Shown here: piece after piece, positions 25,901 through 33,962 of the stretch
Position numbering within the stretch: position 1 is the stretch's first letter
Layout: every line of letters starts with the position of its first letter
Origin: Amycolatopsis sp. FDAARGOS 1241
Lineage (GTDB): Bacteria; Actinomycetota; Actinomycetes; Mycobacteriales; Pseudonocardiaceae
Assembly (NCBI RefSeq): GCF_016889705.1
Contig: NZ_CP069526.1
Span: 5,518,001 to 5,582,000 of the forward strand
Reading direction: 5' to 3'
DNA: 64,000 nt
Notes under the pieces: model-generated
The model's database searches: none
The model's input: the letters and a program-made list of their open reading frames with translations, nothing else
What the model was told of the DNA's origin: nothing
Translations under genes and position numbers: made by a program

Positions 25901-28290
25901 GGTAGCCCGGGCGTGTCGGGCGGTTCGGGCCAGCTGCGCCCGGCGGCCTCGTCCAGGGCCCGGACGACGCGTTCGGGTGTCAGCGGCTGGTGCCACACCC
26001 GTGCGCCGAGGGGGGAGAGCGCGTCGTTGACCGCGTTGTGCACGGCCGCGGGCGCCCCGGCGGCGCCGGCTTCGCCGGCACCTTTGACGCCCAGGCTGGT
26101 GACCGGGCTGGGGGTTTCGATGTGGGTGATGCGCACGTCGGGCAGCTCCGGCCCGGTCGGCATCAGGTAGTCGAGCAGCGTCGAGGTGAGCAGCTGCCCG
26201 TTCTCGTCGTAGTGGAGCCGTTCGAACAGCGCGCCGCCGACGCCTTGCGCGACGCCGCCGCGGATCTGTCCGTCCACGATGGACGGATTGATGAGCACGC
26301 CGCAGTCTTCGACGCACGCGTAGTCGACCAGGTGCACGAGCCCGCTGTCCTCTTCGATCTCGACGACCGCGGCGTGGGCGCCGTTGTTGAAGGTGACGTT
26401 CGGCCCGCTGTACTCCCCCGTCACCGACAGCCCGATGCGCAGCTCCGCCGGCAGGCGGTGCGTGCGCCAGTGCGCGATCTCGGCGATCTCCGCCACTCCC
26501 AGGCGGGCGTTCGGCGCACCGGCGACCTGCACGACCCCGTCGTCGATCTCCAGGTCGGCGGGATCGACTTCCAGCAGGTGCCCGGCGATCGCGAGGATCC
26601 GTTCCTTCACCTCGCGCGCCGCCGACGCGGCGGCCCCGCTGCTGACCACGGCCGACCGGCTGGCCCACACGCCCGTGCCATGCGGGACGACGGCGGTGTC
26701 GCCGCTGACGACGGTGATGCGGTCGAACGGCACCCCGAGGTGGTCGGCCACGACCTGCGCGGCGGTCGTCTGCAGCCCCTGCCCCTGGCCGGGCGTGCCC
26801 AGCAGGACGGTGACCGACCCGTCGGCCTCGACGCGCACCTCGACCTGGTCGTGCGCGGTGATCGGAGCGCCGCGCTTGCCGTAGAACATCACGCCGGGCG
26901 CGGTGACCTCGACGAAGCACGCGAGCCCGACGCCCAGCAGCCGGCCGCGTTCGCGCGCCTCGGCTTTGCGCTTGTCCAGGTCGGGCCCGGTGGCGATCAT
27001 GGTGAGCAGCTTTTCCAGCGATTCCTGGTGCGAACCGCTGTCGTAGACCTGGTTGGTGACCGACGTGTAGGGCAGCTCATCCGGTGTGATCAGGTTGCGG
27101 CGGCGCAGTTCCGCGGGATCGAGACCGAGCCGGCGCGCGGTCTCGTCGAGCAGCGTCTCCATGGCGAGGATCGCGACCGGGTGCCCGACCCCGCGGTACA
27201 CGGCGAGCGGCGCCTTGTTGGTGATCGCGACGCGCACGTGGCCCGAGTAGACCGGGATCCGGTACGGGCCGGGCATGATCGTCGCGACCTGGATGCCTTC
27301 GGTAACCATGCTGCGCGGGTAGACGGAGAACGCGCCGCCGTCGCTCACGACTTCGGAGCGCAGGCCGAGGATCCGGCCGTCGGCGGTGACGGCGATCTTG
27401 GCGGACACGCGTTCGTCGCGGGCCTGGGTGTCGGACTGCAGCGATTCGACGCGGTCCTGGATCCACTTCACGGGGCGGCGCAAGAGGATGCTGGCCGCGC
27501 ACGTGGCCACCTCGTCGGAGTAGACGTGCGCCTTCATGCCGAACGCGCCGCCGACCTCGTCGGTGAGCACGCGGATCGAACTCTCGCGCAGGCCGAACAG
27601 CTCGGCGAACACGGACTGCAGCATGTGCGGCGCCTGCGTGGAGATCCGCACGGTGAGCGCCTTCGCCGACGGGTCGAACTCGGCGACCACCCCGCGCGGT
27701 TCCAGCGCGACGGCGGTGTGGCGCGCGGTGCTGATGCCGGTTTCGACGACCACGTCCGCTTCGGCGAACGCGGCCTCGACGTCACCGGCGCCGAAGGTGG
27801 CTTCGAAGGCGAGGTTCGACGGCAGTTCGTCGTGGACCCGCGCGGTGGCGTCGTCGAGCGCGGCGATCGAGTCGACGACGGCGGGGAGTTCTTCGTACCC
27901 GAGGTCGATCAGCTCGAGCGCGTCCTCGGCGACGGCGCGGCTCTCGGCCACGACGAGCACCACCGGCTCGCCGACGTAGTGCAGCTTGCCGGTCGCCAGC
28001 GGCCGCTGGTCGCCGCTGACGAGGCCCGGCCAGTCGAGCAGGCCCTTCCACGAACGGCACATCGGGTTGAAGTCTTCGGCGGTGAACACGGCGACCACCC
28101 CGGGTGCCCGCCGTGCGGCCTCGGTGTCGATCGACGTGATCCGCGCGTGCGCGACCGGCGCGCGCAGGAACGCCGCGTGCAGGCAGCGGGCGGGCGTGAC
28201 GTCGTCGACGTAGCGACCGCGCCCGAGCAGGATCTTGGGGTCCTCGACGCGCTTGACGCGGCGGCCGACCCAGCCGTCGGTGATGCTCAC
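25858..28290 (-). CDS. Molybdenum hydroxylase large subunit (CoxL / xanthine dehydrogenase family)
   Basis: An 810-residue molybdopterin-binding subunit. It shows RVEDPKILLGRGRYVDD at the N-terminus, DEVGGAFGMK, the type-II loop LAVYRGVGHP instead of the AYRCSFR of true CO dehydrogenases, GTGQGQGL-like GTPGQGQGLQT, and the catalytic glutamate in GVKGAGEAGAAG. The family hydroxylates heterocycles, aldehydes or other substrates; CO oxidation is unlikely with this loop. The start is GTG at 28290, overlapping coxS by 4 nt. The last 13 residues or so read into the livF remnant in a foreign frame, so the native C-terminus has been altered by the deletion, probably with little effect on the fold. 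Confidence 0.88.
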   Translation of the reverse strand: MSITDGWVGRRVKRVEDPKILLGRGRYVDDVTPARCLHAAFLRAPVAHARITSIDTEAARRAPGVVAVFTAEDFNPMCRSWKGLLDWPGLVSGDQRPLATGKLHYVGEPVVLVVAESRAVAEDALELIDLGYEELPAVVDSIAALDDATARVHDELPSNLAFEATFGAGDVEAAFAEADVVVETGISTARHTAVALEPRGVVAEFDPSAKALTVRISTQAPHMLQSVFAELFGLRESSIRVLTDEVGGAFGMKAHVYSDEVATCAASILLRRPVKWIQDRVESLQSDTQARDERVSAKIAVTADGRILGLRSEVVSDGGAFSVYPRSMVTEGIQVATIMPGPYRIPVYSGHVRVAITNKAPLAVYRGVGHPVAILAMETLLDETARRLGLDPAELRRRNLITPDELPYTSVTNQVYDSGSHQESLEKLLTMIATGPDLDKRKAEARERGRLLGVGLACFVEVTAPGVMFYGKRGAPITAHDQVEVRVEADGSVTVLLGTPGQGQGLQTTAAQVVADHLGVPFDRITVVSGDTAVVPHGTGVWASRSAVVSSGAAASAAREVKERILAIAGHLLEVDPADLEIDDGVVQVAGAPNARLGVAEIAEIAHWRTHRLPAELRIGLSVTGEYSGPNVTFNNGAHAAVVEIEEDSGLVHLVDYACVEDCGVLINPSIVDGQIRGGVAQGVGGALFERLHYDENGQLLTSTLLDYLMPTGPELPDVRITHIETPSPVTSLGVKGAGEAGAAGAPAAVHNAVNDALSPLGARVWHQPLTPERVVRALDEAAGRSWPEPPDTPGLPGATAWARRPCSRP

Positions 28291-28799
28291 GACCGCGCCT
28301 CCCGCAGCTGCTCGGCGTATTCGGCGACGGCGTCGACGATGGGGGCGTAACCCGTGCAGCGGCACAGGTTCCCCGACAGCCGCTCGCGGATCGCGTCCCG
28401 GTCGAGGCCGGGGTCTTCCGCCAGCGCGGCGAGGGCGGCCATGAGGAATCCCGGGGTGCAGAACCCGCACTGCAGAGCCTGGTGCTCCCAGAACTTCTGC
28501 TGCAGCGGGTGCAGCACGTCTTCGGCGCCGACGGTGTCACCGAGGCCTTCGACAGTGTCCACAGTGGCTCCGTCGGCCTGCACGGCGAGGGTGAGGCAGC
28601 TGCGGACCGCGGCGCCGTCGAGCCGCACGGTGCAGGCGCCGCACACACCGTGCTCGCAGCCGAGGTGCGTGCCGGTGAGGCCGAGCTCGTGGCGCAGGAA
28701 GTCGGCGAGCGTGGTGCGCGGAGTGGTGCGCGCCGACTCGGCTTTGCCGTTCACCGTGAGGGTGACCGGTGTCGGTTCGTTCGCGTCAAGCACGGGCAC
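28287..28799 (-). CDS. Molybdenum hydroxylase small [2Fe-2S] subunit (CoxS type)
   Basis: A 170-residue iron-sulfur subunit. The first cluster ligands are in HLGCEHGVCGACTVRLDGAAVRSC (plant-ferredoxin type) and the second pair in QCGFCTPGFLM and NLCRCTGY. It transfers electrons from the molybdenum site in CoxL to the FAD in CoxM. Two GTG starts are possible, 28799 (used) and 28793; either overlaps the end of coxM. Its order between coxM and coxL is standard. Confidence 0.92.
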   Translation of the reverse strand: MPVLDANEPTPVTLTVNGKAESARTTPRTTLADFLRHELGLTGTHLGCEHGVCGACTVRLDGAAVRSCLTLAVQADGATVDTVEGLGDTVGAEDVLHPLQQKFWEHQALQCGFCTPGFLMAALAALAEDPGLDRDAIRERLSGNLCRCTGYAPIVDAVAEYAEQLREARS

Positions 28800-29679
28800 T
28801 CTCCACTTCGGACTGGCAGCTCGCGCGGGCGGCGGCCAGCGATCGGGCGACGAGCCGCGCGCCGGCGCGGCGGCGGTAGGTGACGGAACCGTGGATGTCG
28901 CCGAGGACGTCGATGTCGTCGAACGCGCGCTCTGCCGCTTCGGCGAGCACGGCGTCGTCGAGGAGCTGTCCTTTGAGGACCTCCTCCGCCGCGGTGGCGC
29001 GGCGCGGAGTGCCGGCGATCCCGAACAGGGCGAGGCGCGCGTCGGTGCAGCGCCCGGCCGCGTCGGCGTCGAGGATCGCGATGACGCCGACGAGCGCGAA
29101 GTCCCCGCTGCGCCGGGTGATCTCGCGGATCGACCAGCCGGCCGTCCGCGGCAGGAGCGGCAGCTCGGCCCCGGCGACGACCTCGCCCTCCTCGAGCGCG
29201 GTCAGGTAGGGACCGGCGAAGAAGTCGGCGGCCGCGATCCGGCGCCGGCGTTCGGCGCCGGCGACGCGGACGGAACCGCCGAGCGCCAGCAGGAGCGCCG
29301 GAAGTTCGGCCGCCGGGTCCGCGTGCGCGAGTGAGCCGCAGACCGTGCCGCGGTTGCGGATCTCGGGGTGCCCGACCTGCGCGAGACACTCCGCGACCAG
29401 CGGGTGGCGGCGCCGCGTTTCGGCGTCGGTCTCCACCGTGCGGGTGGTGACCGCGGCCGACACGACCAGACCGTCGGCGTCGCGGAAAGCGTGTCCCTGC
29501 AAGTCTTTCGCGGTGGTGATGTCGATCAGCACGGCCGGGTTCGACATGCGCAAAGCCATGACGGGGAGGAGACTCTGCCCACCGGCGAGCACTCTGGCGT
29601 CGGGACCGTGCTCCGCCAGCACCGCCACCGCTTCACCGAGCGATTCGGCGCGGTGATAGCCGAAAGGTGGCAGTTTCAC
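28786..29679 (-). CDS. Molybdenum hydroxylase FAD subunit (CoxM type)
   Basis: A 297-residue FAD-binding subunit of the xanthine dehydrogenase family. It shows KLPPFGYHRAESLGEAVAVLAEHG, the FAD motif VLAGGQSLLPVMALRMSNP, the second FAD loop GHPEIRNRGTVCGSLAHADPAAELPA, and a CO-dehydrogenase flavoprotein C-terminal domain. The chosen GTG at 29679 is preceded by AAGGGAGA; the frame is open further upstream but not protein-like. It is the first gene of the operon coxM-coxS-coxL-(livF remnant)-mmsA-coxG-iclR. Confidence 0.9.
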   Translation of the reverse strand: MKLPPFGYHRAESLGEAVAVLAEHGPDARVLAGGQSLLPVMALRMSNPAVLIDITTAKDLQGHAFRDADGLVVSAAVTTRTVETDAETRRRHPLVAECLAQVGHPEIRNRGTVCGSLAHADPAAELPALLLALGGSVRVAGAERRRRIAAADFFAGPYLTALEEGEVVAGAELPLLPRTAGWSIREITRRSGDFALVGVIAILDADAAGRCTDARLALFGIAGTPRRATAAEEVLKGQLLDDAVLAEAAERAFDDIDVLGDIHGSVTYRRRAGARLVARSLAAARASCQSEVESARA

Positions 29680-29700
29680 CGGCTCGTCTCCCTTGCCGTT

Positions 29701-29735
29701 GTTCGAAATGCTGAACGCCGTTCGATTTGCAGAAC
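29701..29735. promoter_or_regulatory. Tandem palindrome-like repeats upstream of coxM, candidate IclR sites
   Basis: GTTCGAAATGCTGAAC (29701-29716) and GTTCGATTTGCAGAAC (29720-29735) are direct repeats 19 bp apart, each with GTTC/GAAC dyad ends. They end 22 bp upstream of the coxM start codon and overlap the expected promoter. The IclR gene at the end of the same operon is the obvious candidate partner. Confidence 0.5.
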
Positions 29736-30438
29736 AAGTGTGGGAATGACGTGGCCGGATGTCAAGCGCGCCGCGACGGTTCTCCAGCAGTCGGCGCGCC
29801 ACGTGTTTTGTAGCGAATTGTCCGTTTTTGTCCAGGGCGGCAGCTCAGGCGATCGTCAGCCACCCCGGCGGCGGACCGGAATCCGGCGGCGAATCTTCTG
29901 CCACCGCACGTACCGAGAACCCGCCTTCGCGCCGCGAGCCCGTGGTGGGCCGGGCACCGGCGGAGGCGAGCCGGTCCGCCAGGCCGTTGCTGTGCGGGGC
30001 GAGGACGGCTGCGCGCTCGGCGGCGAGCGACGCGCGGCGGAAGTCGGTGACGCCGGCGCGCACCTGGACGAGCGCTTGGCGCACAGGACTTCGAGCGCCC
30101 GCACCTCACCGAGCCGCCTGCCCGCCGTCCTTGCCGCTCTCCGGCACCCGGGGGCGAGGCCGGTCTTGCGGGTGACCGTGGTGATGCCGTGGCCGTGCAG
30201 GTCGCGCGCGACGCGGCCGCGTTCCTCGGGCACGGCGAGCGTGACGAGCAATGTGAACGGCGTTCCGGGTGCTGAGCCGGCCCTCGGGCTGCCGCTCGAG
30301 GCCGCGGTGCGGACGGTGCTGTGCTTCGTGCTGCCGATCGAGACGATGGTGGCGCTCTCGTCCGTCCTGCTGTCCGGCACGCTGACGGCGACCTACCTCC
30401 CCGCGAAGCTCTCCGTGGCCACCGGAAAGCCCGAATCC
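29736..30438. other. Intergenic region with degraded coding remnants
   Basis: No intact gene is supported. On the minus strand, PEERGRVARDLHGHG (30195-30230) resembles the phospho-acceptor box of NarL-type sensor kinases, but the frame breaks downstream. From 30084 to 29845 a different minus-strand frame reads RQALVQVRAGVTDFRRASLAAERAAVLAPH. A plus-strand hydrophobic stretch (30290-30420) may be a shadow. I read the region as the remains of one or more lost genes; the kinase resemblance is weak. Confidence 0.3.
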
Positions 30439-31509
30439 TCAGTGGACGGGCAGGATCCGGCGGTCTCGCAGGATCCGGAACCAGTGGCGGAACGACTCCT
30501 CGGTGTCCCAGGTTTCGGTGAAGCCCGCCTGGTGGATCTTGACGGTGCTCACGAACGCGGGCGGCGGCGGCGTTCCGGCGCCGGCCGCGAAGTGGAAATC
30601 GGCGTAGTGGTGGGATTCGCCGAGCAGCGCGGGCAGGGGTGTCGGGCGCAGGCCGTGGGAGGCGACGACGCGATCCCACGTGCCGGAATGCGCGGGCAGG
30701 AACTCCGCGAGCCGCAGCGGCGTGTCGGGGGCGGGTTCGACGCCGAGTTCCTCGGCCAGCGCGGGCCACAGGTCGCGCCAGGCGAAGACCTCGCCGTTGG
30801 TCAGGTTGAAGTGCTCGTCGCGCGCGGCGGGAGCAGTCGCGGCCCACAGCGCGGCGTCGGCGACGAGGCGCACGTCGACGGCTTCGCTGACGTAGGGCGC
30901 ACCACCCGGGAAGCCGAACGGCAGCCCTTCGGCCCGGCAGATCGCCGCGTACGCGCCGATCACCGGCGGCAGGTTCATCGCGACGCCGTGGGTCGGGCCG
31001 ACGACCAGCTGCGGGCGCAGGATCGTCCAGCCGAAGCCGCGTTCGGCGGCGACCGCGCGCAGGTGGTCTTCCTGGAGCCAGTAGAAGTTCTCGTGGTCGT
31101 CGCGCGGCTCACGCTCCCGGGCCGGGATGCGGATCGGGTGCCGGTGCACGCCGTAGGCCTTGGTGCCCTGCAGCAAGGTCGCGTGCTCCAGCGGCGCGCC
31201 GGCGAGAGCCGCGGTGAGGGCGCGCAGCATGCGGTCGTTGGTCCGCATCTGGTCCTGGTCGCGCCAGCCGCGGACCAGGCCCGGCTTCTCGAAGACGGCG
31301 GTGTAGACGAGGTGGGTCACGTCCGCGAACCGCGGTGCAGCGGCGCTCACCGCCGCGGCGTCGGTGAGGTCGAGGGGCACGTGCTCGAACGCGACGCCGG
31401 CCTCCGGCGCGCGCCGCGAGACGGCCAGTACGTGCCAGCCGGCCTCGGCGAACGCCGTCACGCAGGCCGCGCCGACGAGGCCGCTCGCGCCGGCGACGAG
31501 GACAGTCAT
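30439..31509 (-). CDS. PRISE-like SDR family oxidoreductase
   Basis: A 356-residue extended SDR. It begins VLVAGASGLVGAACVTAFAEAGW, contains LLQGTKAYGVH and NFYWLQEDHL, and ends in an AGFTETWDTEESFRHWF block. This architecture matches the progesterone 5-beta-reductase/iridoid synthase (PRISE) group, which reduces enone double bonds with NADPH; the Tyr of the usual SDR motif is replaced by the family's Lys/Tyr pair. It is the last gene of the 22-gene run and overlaps the thioesterase by 4 nt. In that setting it could reduce an unsaturated cyclic ketone, which is inference. Confidence 0.82.
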   Translation of the reverse strand: MTVLVAGASGLVGAACVTAFAEAGWHVLAVSRRAPEAGVAFEHVPLDLTDAAAVSAAAPRFADVTHLVYTAVFEKPGLVRGWRDQDQMRTNDRMLRALTAALAGAPLEHATLLQGTKAYGVHRHPIRIPAREREPRDDHENFYWLQEDHLRAVAAERGFGWTILRPQLVVGPTHGVAMNLPPVIGAYAAICRAEGLPFGFPGGAPYVSEAVDVRLVADAALWAATAPAARDEHFNLTNGEVFAWRDLWPALAEELGVEPAPDTPLRLAEFLPAHSGTWDRVVASHGLRPTPLPALLGESHHYADFHFAAGAGTPPPPAFVSTVKIHQAGFTETWDTEESFRHWFRILRDRRILPVH

Positions 31510-32426
31510 CGCCGCTCCTCCGGCATCGTGCGGTCCGCCGCCGTGCCGGCGAGCCAGCTGCCGGCGCCGCCGGTCGGGCGCAGCAGCCCTTCCTGCACCA
31601 CGGTCACCACGAGTTCTCCGTTCTCGTCGGACAGCCGGCCCGACGCCAGACCGCGCGCGCCGGCCATGACCTCGGCTGTCTGTTCGTAGCGCAGCCACCG
31701 GTCGGCGCGCGGCGGGCGGTGGAACCACATCGTGTGGTCGAGGCTGACCCCGTCGAACTCGCCGTCGGCGTAGACCACGCCCAGCGGCAGGAGCGCGGTT
31801 TCGAGCAGCGTCATATCGGACGCGTACACCACGGCGGCGGCGTGCAGCAGCGGGTCATCCGGCAGCGGTCCGTCGGCACGGACGAGAGTGGTCTGGCCCC
31901 GGCGCGGCCGGTCGCGCAAGGCGGGGTCCAGCGGCGGCGGTGGGTCCACGTAGCGCAGGTCGATCGGCCGCGACCGAGTCCACAAAGGACTGAGCCGGTC
32001 GCGCCGGTCGCCGAAGCGCTCTTCCCAGCGGGGCAGGGATTCCGCGTCGGTCGCCGCGGGGGCCGGATCCGGGTAGCGCGGGCCGGGCTCGGGCAGCTGG
32101 AACGACGCCGTCGCGGTCAGGATCAGCCTGCCGTCCTGGCGCAGCTCGACGCTGCGGAGGTCGAAGCTGCGACCCTCCTTGACCGTGGTCACGTGCAGCT
32201 CGATCGGGACGCCGGTGCGGCCGGGCCGGACGAAGCGGGTGTGGAGGCTGTGCACCGGGCGGTCCGGCGCGACGGTCCGGCCCATCGCGACGAGCGCCTG
32301 CGCCGCGACTTCACCGCCGAAGAGCCGGTGCAGCGGGTCGTCGCCGCCGGGCTCGCGGAACACGCCGGGCGCCACGGGTTCGAGGTCGAGGCGCTCCAGG
32401 AGGTAACGCAGCGCCGGGCTCCTCAT
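31506..32426 (-). CDS. Acyl-CoA thioesterase II (TesB family)
   Basis: A 306-residue double-hotdog thioesterase. The first hotdog contains HRLFGGEVAAQALVAMGRTV, HSLHTRFVRPGRTGVPIELHV and SFDLRSVELRQDGR; the second contains YASDMTLLETALLP and FDGVSLDHTMWFHRP, where the catalytic Asp and Thr/Gln network resides. It hydrolyses acyl-CoA to free acid and CoA. It overlaps both neighbours by 4 nt. In a degradation operon it could release trapped CoA or a dead-end thioester. Confidence 0.92.
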   Translation of the reverse strand: MRSPALRYLLERLDLEPVAPGVFREPGGDDPLHRLFGGEVAAQALVAMGRTVAPDRPVHSLHTRFVRPGRTGVPIELHVTTVKEGRSFDLRSVELRQDGRLILTATASFQLPEPGPRYPDPAPAATDAESLPRWEERFGDRRDRLSPLWTRSRPIDLRYVDPPPPLDPALRDRPRRGQTTLVRADGPLPDDPLLHAAAVVYASDMTLLETALLPLGVVYADGEFDGVSLDHTMWFHRPPRADRWLRYEQTAEVMAGARGLASGRLSDENGELVVTVVQEGLLRPTGGAGSWLAGTAADRTMPEERR

Positions 32427-33253
32427 GCCGGCCCCGTCGCGAGGAGGGTGGCGGTGGCCGAGACGACGGGTTCACCGCCGGAGCCGGTGATCAGCTGCGT
32501 GACGTCGGTGAACCGCAGATCGCCCGCCCGGCCCGTCTTGGTGGTGCGGCCGGTGATCCAGTGCCGCGAGCGCACGGTTTCGCCGGCGACGAGCGGACGG
32601 TGGTAGGTGAACGTCTGTCCACCGTGGACGACGGGTCCGGTGCTGCAGGCCCAGCGCGCCGAGTCGGCCACCGGGTCCGGCCGCGCGCCCGAGCCCGGTT
32701 GCTCGTCGGGGTACCAGCCGAAGGCGGGCAAGGCGAAGGCGAGCGTCGGGATGCCGGGCACGCCCGCAAGTCCGGCCTGCTCGGCGGCGCGGGTGTCGTA
32801 CCAGAACGGCGCCCGCGCCCCGACCGCGCGGGCGAGCTGTGTGAGGGGGCCGCGTTCGACGCGCAACCGGTGGTCGGCGACGGGCGCGTCGGCCGGCTCG
32901 GCCGGCGGTGGGGGTGCCGGGCCGAGGTCGGCCTCGGCGGTCAGGGCCACCGTGTCGCCGCAGGTGACGGTGAGGTCGACGCCGCCGGGACGGTCCTGCG
33001 CCGTGAGGCTGAGCGGTGTGTCGAGGTGAACCGGAGCGCGGAAGCGGGCGCGGCACGCGGCGAGCCCGGCAGGCCCGGCCTCATCGGCCAGGTGTGCGAG
33101 CACGCGGCCGAGCGTCAGCATGCCGTGGGCCACGACGCCGGCGAAGCCGGCGGCGCGGGCGGCCGGGGCGTCGTGGTGGATGGTGTTGAAGTCCAGCGCC
33201 GCGCCCGAGTAGCGGACGAGGTCGGTGAGGGTGTAGCACCACGTTGTGGTCAC
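32423..33253 (-). CDS. Double-hotdog hydratase: MaoC domain followed by FAS1-type dehydratase domain
   Basis: A 276-residue protein. The N-terminal hotdog carries the hydratase-2 motif FNTIHHDAPAARAAGFAGVVAHGMLTLGRVLAHL with catalytic Asp and His. After a Pro/Ala linker, the second half begins HRLRVERGPLTQLARAVGARAPFWYD, typical of the N-terminal (FAS1/R-specific) dehydratase half, and continues with TFTYHRPLVAGETVRSRHWI. In most fused or paired hydratases the FAS1-like half comes first, so the order is reversed. It hydrates 2-enoyl-CoA, giving R-3-hydroxyacyl-CoA in known relatives. The start is GTG at 33253, overlapping the MaoC gene by 4 nt. Confidence 0.83.
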   Translation of the reverse strand: MTTTWCYTLTDLVRYSGAALDFNTIHHDAPAARAAGFAGVVAHGMLTLGRVLAHLADEAGPAGLAACRARFRAPVHLDTPLSLTAQDRPGGVDLTVTCGDTVALTAEADLGPAPPPPAEPADAPVADHRLRVERGPLTQLARAVGARAPFWYDTRAAEQAGLAGVPGIPTLAFALPAFGWYPDEQPGSGARPDPVADSARWACSTGPVVHGGQTFTYHRPLVAGETVRSRHWITGRTTKTGRAGDLRFTDVTQLITGSGGEPVVSATATLLATGPA

Positions 33254-33579
33254 GACGTGGCCTCCGGTCCGACGTGCGCCTCGACCGGTTCCGCGTCGCC
33301 GCGGCGCAGCCGCAGGTGCGCGCCGTCGACGGTGACGGAGACCGTCGAGCCGACCGGCACCGGTGCCCGGAAGCGCAAGGTCACCGCCCCCGGGGTGCCG
33401 CTCGTTTGCAGGGCGTCGCAGGCGAGGGCGAACAGCAGGGAGCCGTGCACGATCGGGGTGCCGAAGCGGGTGCGGGCCGCGAACTCGGGGTCGAGGTGCA
33501 GCGGGTTGTGGTCGTCGACGACGTCGGCCCACGCGGCGATCGTGGCGGCGTCGAGGGAAAACCCGGAAGACCCGGTCAC
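33250..33579 (-). CDS. MaoC-like hotdog hydratase, single domain
   Basis: A 109-residue protein consisting of one MaoC-like hotdog: FSLDAATIAAWADVVDDHNPLHLDPEFAARTRFGTPIVHGSLLFALACDAL contains the Asp-x4-His hydratase pair (DHNPLH region) and the HG signature. The C-terminal half holds LRFRAPVPVGSTVSV. It overlaps the hotdog protein upstream and the double hotdog downstream by 4 nt each. By comparison with steroid-degrading actinobacteria, two small hotdog proteins may form a heteromeric enoyl-CoA hydratase that accepts bulky substrates; here the partner would be the 128-residue protein. Confidence 0.83.
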   Translation of the reverse strand: MTGSSGFSLDAATIAAWADVVDDHNPLHLDPEFAARTRFGTPIVHGSLLFALACDALQTSGTPGAVTLRFRAPVPVGSTVSVTVDGAHLRLRRGDAEPVEAHVGPEATS

Positions 33580-33962
33580 TCGGCACCCGCCGGCCAGTCG
33601 AGGAGGAACTGCACGGACGCGACCGGCGTGGCGTCGGCGTCGCGCAGGTCCGTGACGATCGCGACGCGACGGCGGCCGGCGCGTTCTCCGACCACAGTGG
33701 ACTCGATGCGCGCCTGCCACCGGCCGTCGGCGGGCACTTTCCCGCGTGTCGTCTGGGAGATCTCGCGCAGTACCCCGCCGGGCGGCATCGGGCGGCCGCG
33801 GGTGTAGGCGAGCCGCCCGACCACCGACGCGAGACCGGCCGGGGTTTCGTCGCCCGACCAGCCCGTCACGGCGCAGTACGCGGGCAGCAGTGCGGGGCCG
33901 ACGTCGAGGGGGACCCACTCGCCGTGTGTGTCGAGGTCGGCCACTCGCAGCACCGCGCTCAC
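33576..33962 (-). CDS. Small hotdog-like protein, probable partner of the MaoC hydratase
   Basis: A 128-residue protein. WVPLDVGPALLPAYCAVTGWSGDETPA resembles the helix region of a FAS1-type dehydratase half, and the last part (RWQARIESTVVGERAGRRRVAIVTDLRDADATPVASVQFLLDWP) resembles a hotdog sheet. The catalytic Asp-x4-His pair of hydratase 2 is not seen, as expected for the non-catalytic half of a heterodimer. GTG 33962 overlaps the crotonase stop by 4 nt. I am sure of the gene and moderately sure of the fold. Confidence 0.68.
   Translation of the reverse strand: MSAVLRVADLDTHGEWVPLDVGPALLPAYCAVTGWSGDETPAGLASVVGRLAYTRGRPMPPGGVLREISQTTRGKVPADGRWQARIESTVVGERAGRRRVAIVTDLRDADATPVASVQFLLDWPAGAE

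Noticed and set aside
25858..28290. Genuine carbon monoxide dehydrogenase
   Set aside because: The active-site loop lacks the cysteine-containing AYRCSFR signature of form I enzymes, so CO oxidation is not supported.
29845..30380. Sensor histidine kinase gene
   Set aside because: Only a DLHGHG-like box is seen; the frame breaks and no ATP-binding domain follows, so it is left as a remnant in the intergenic note.
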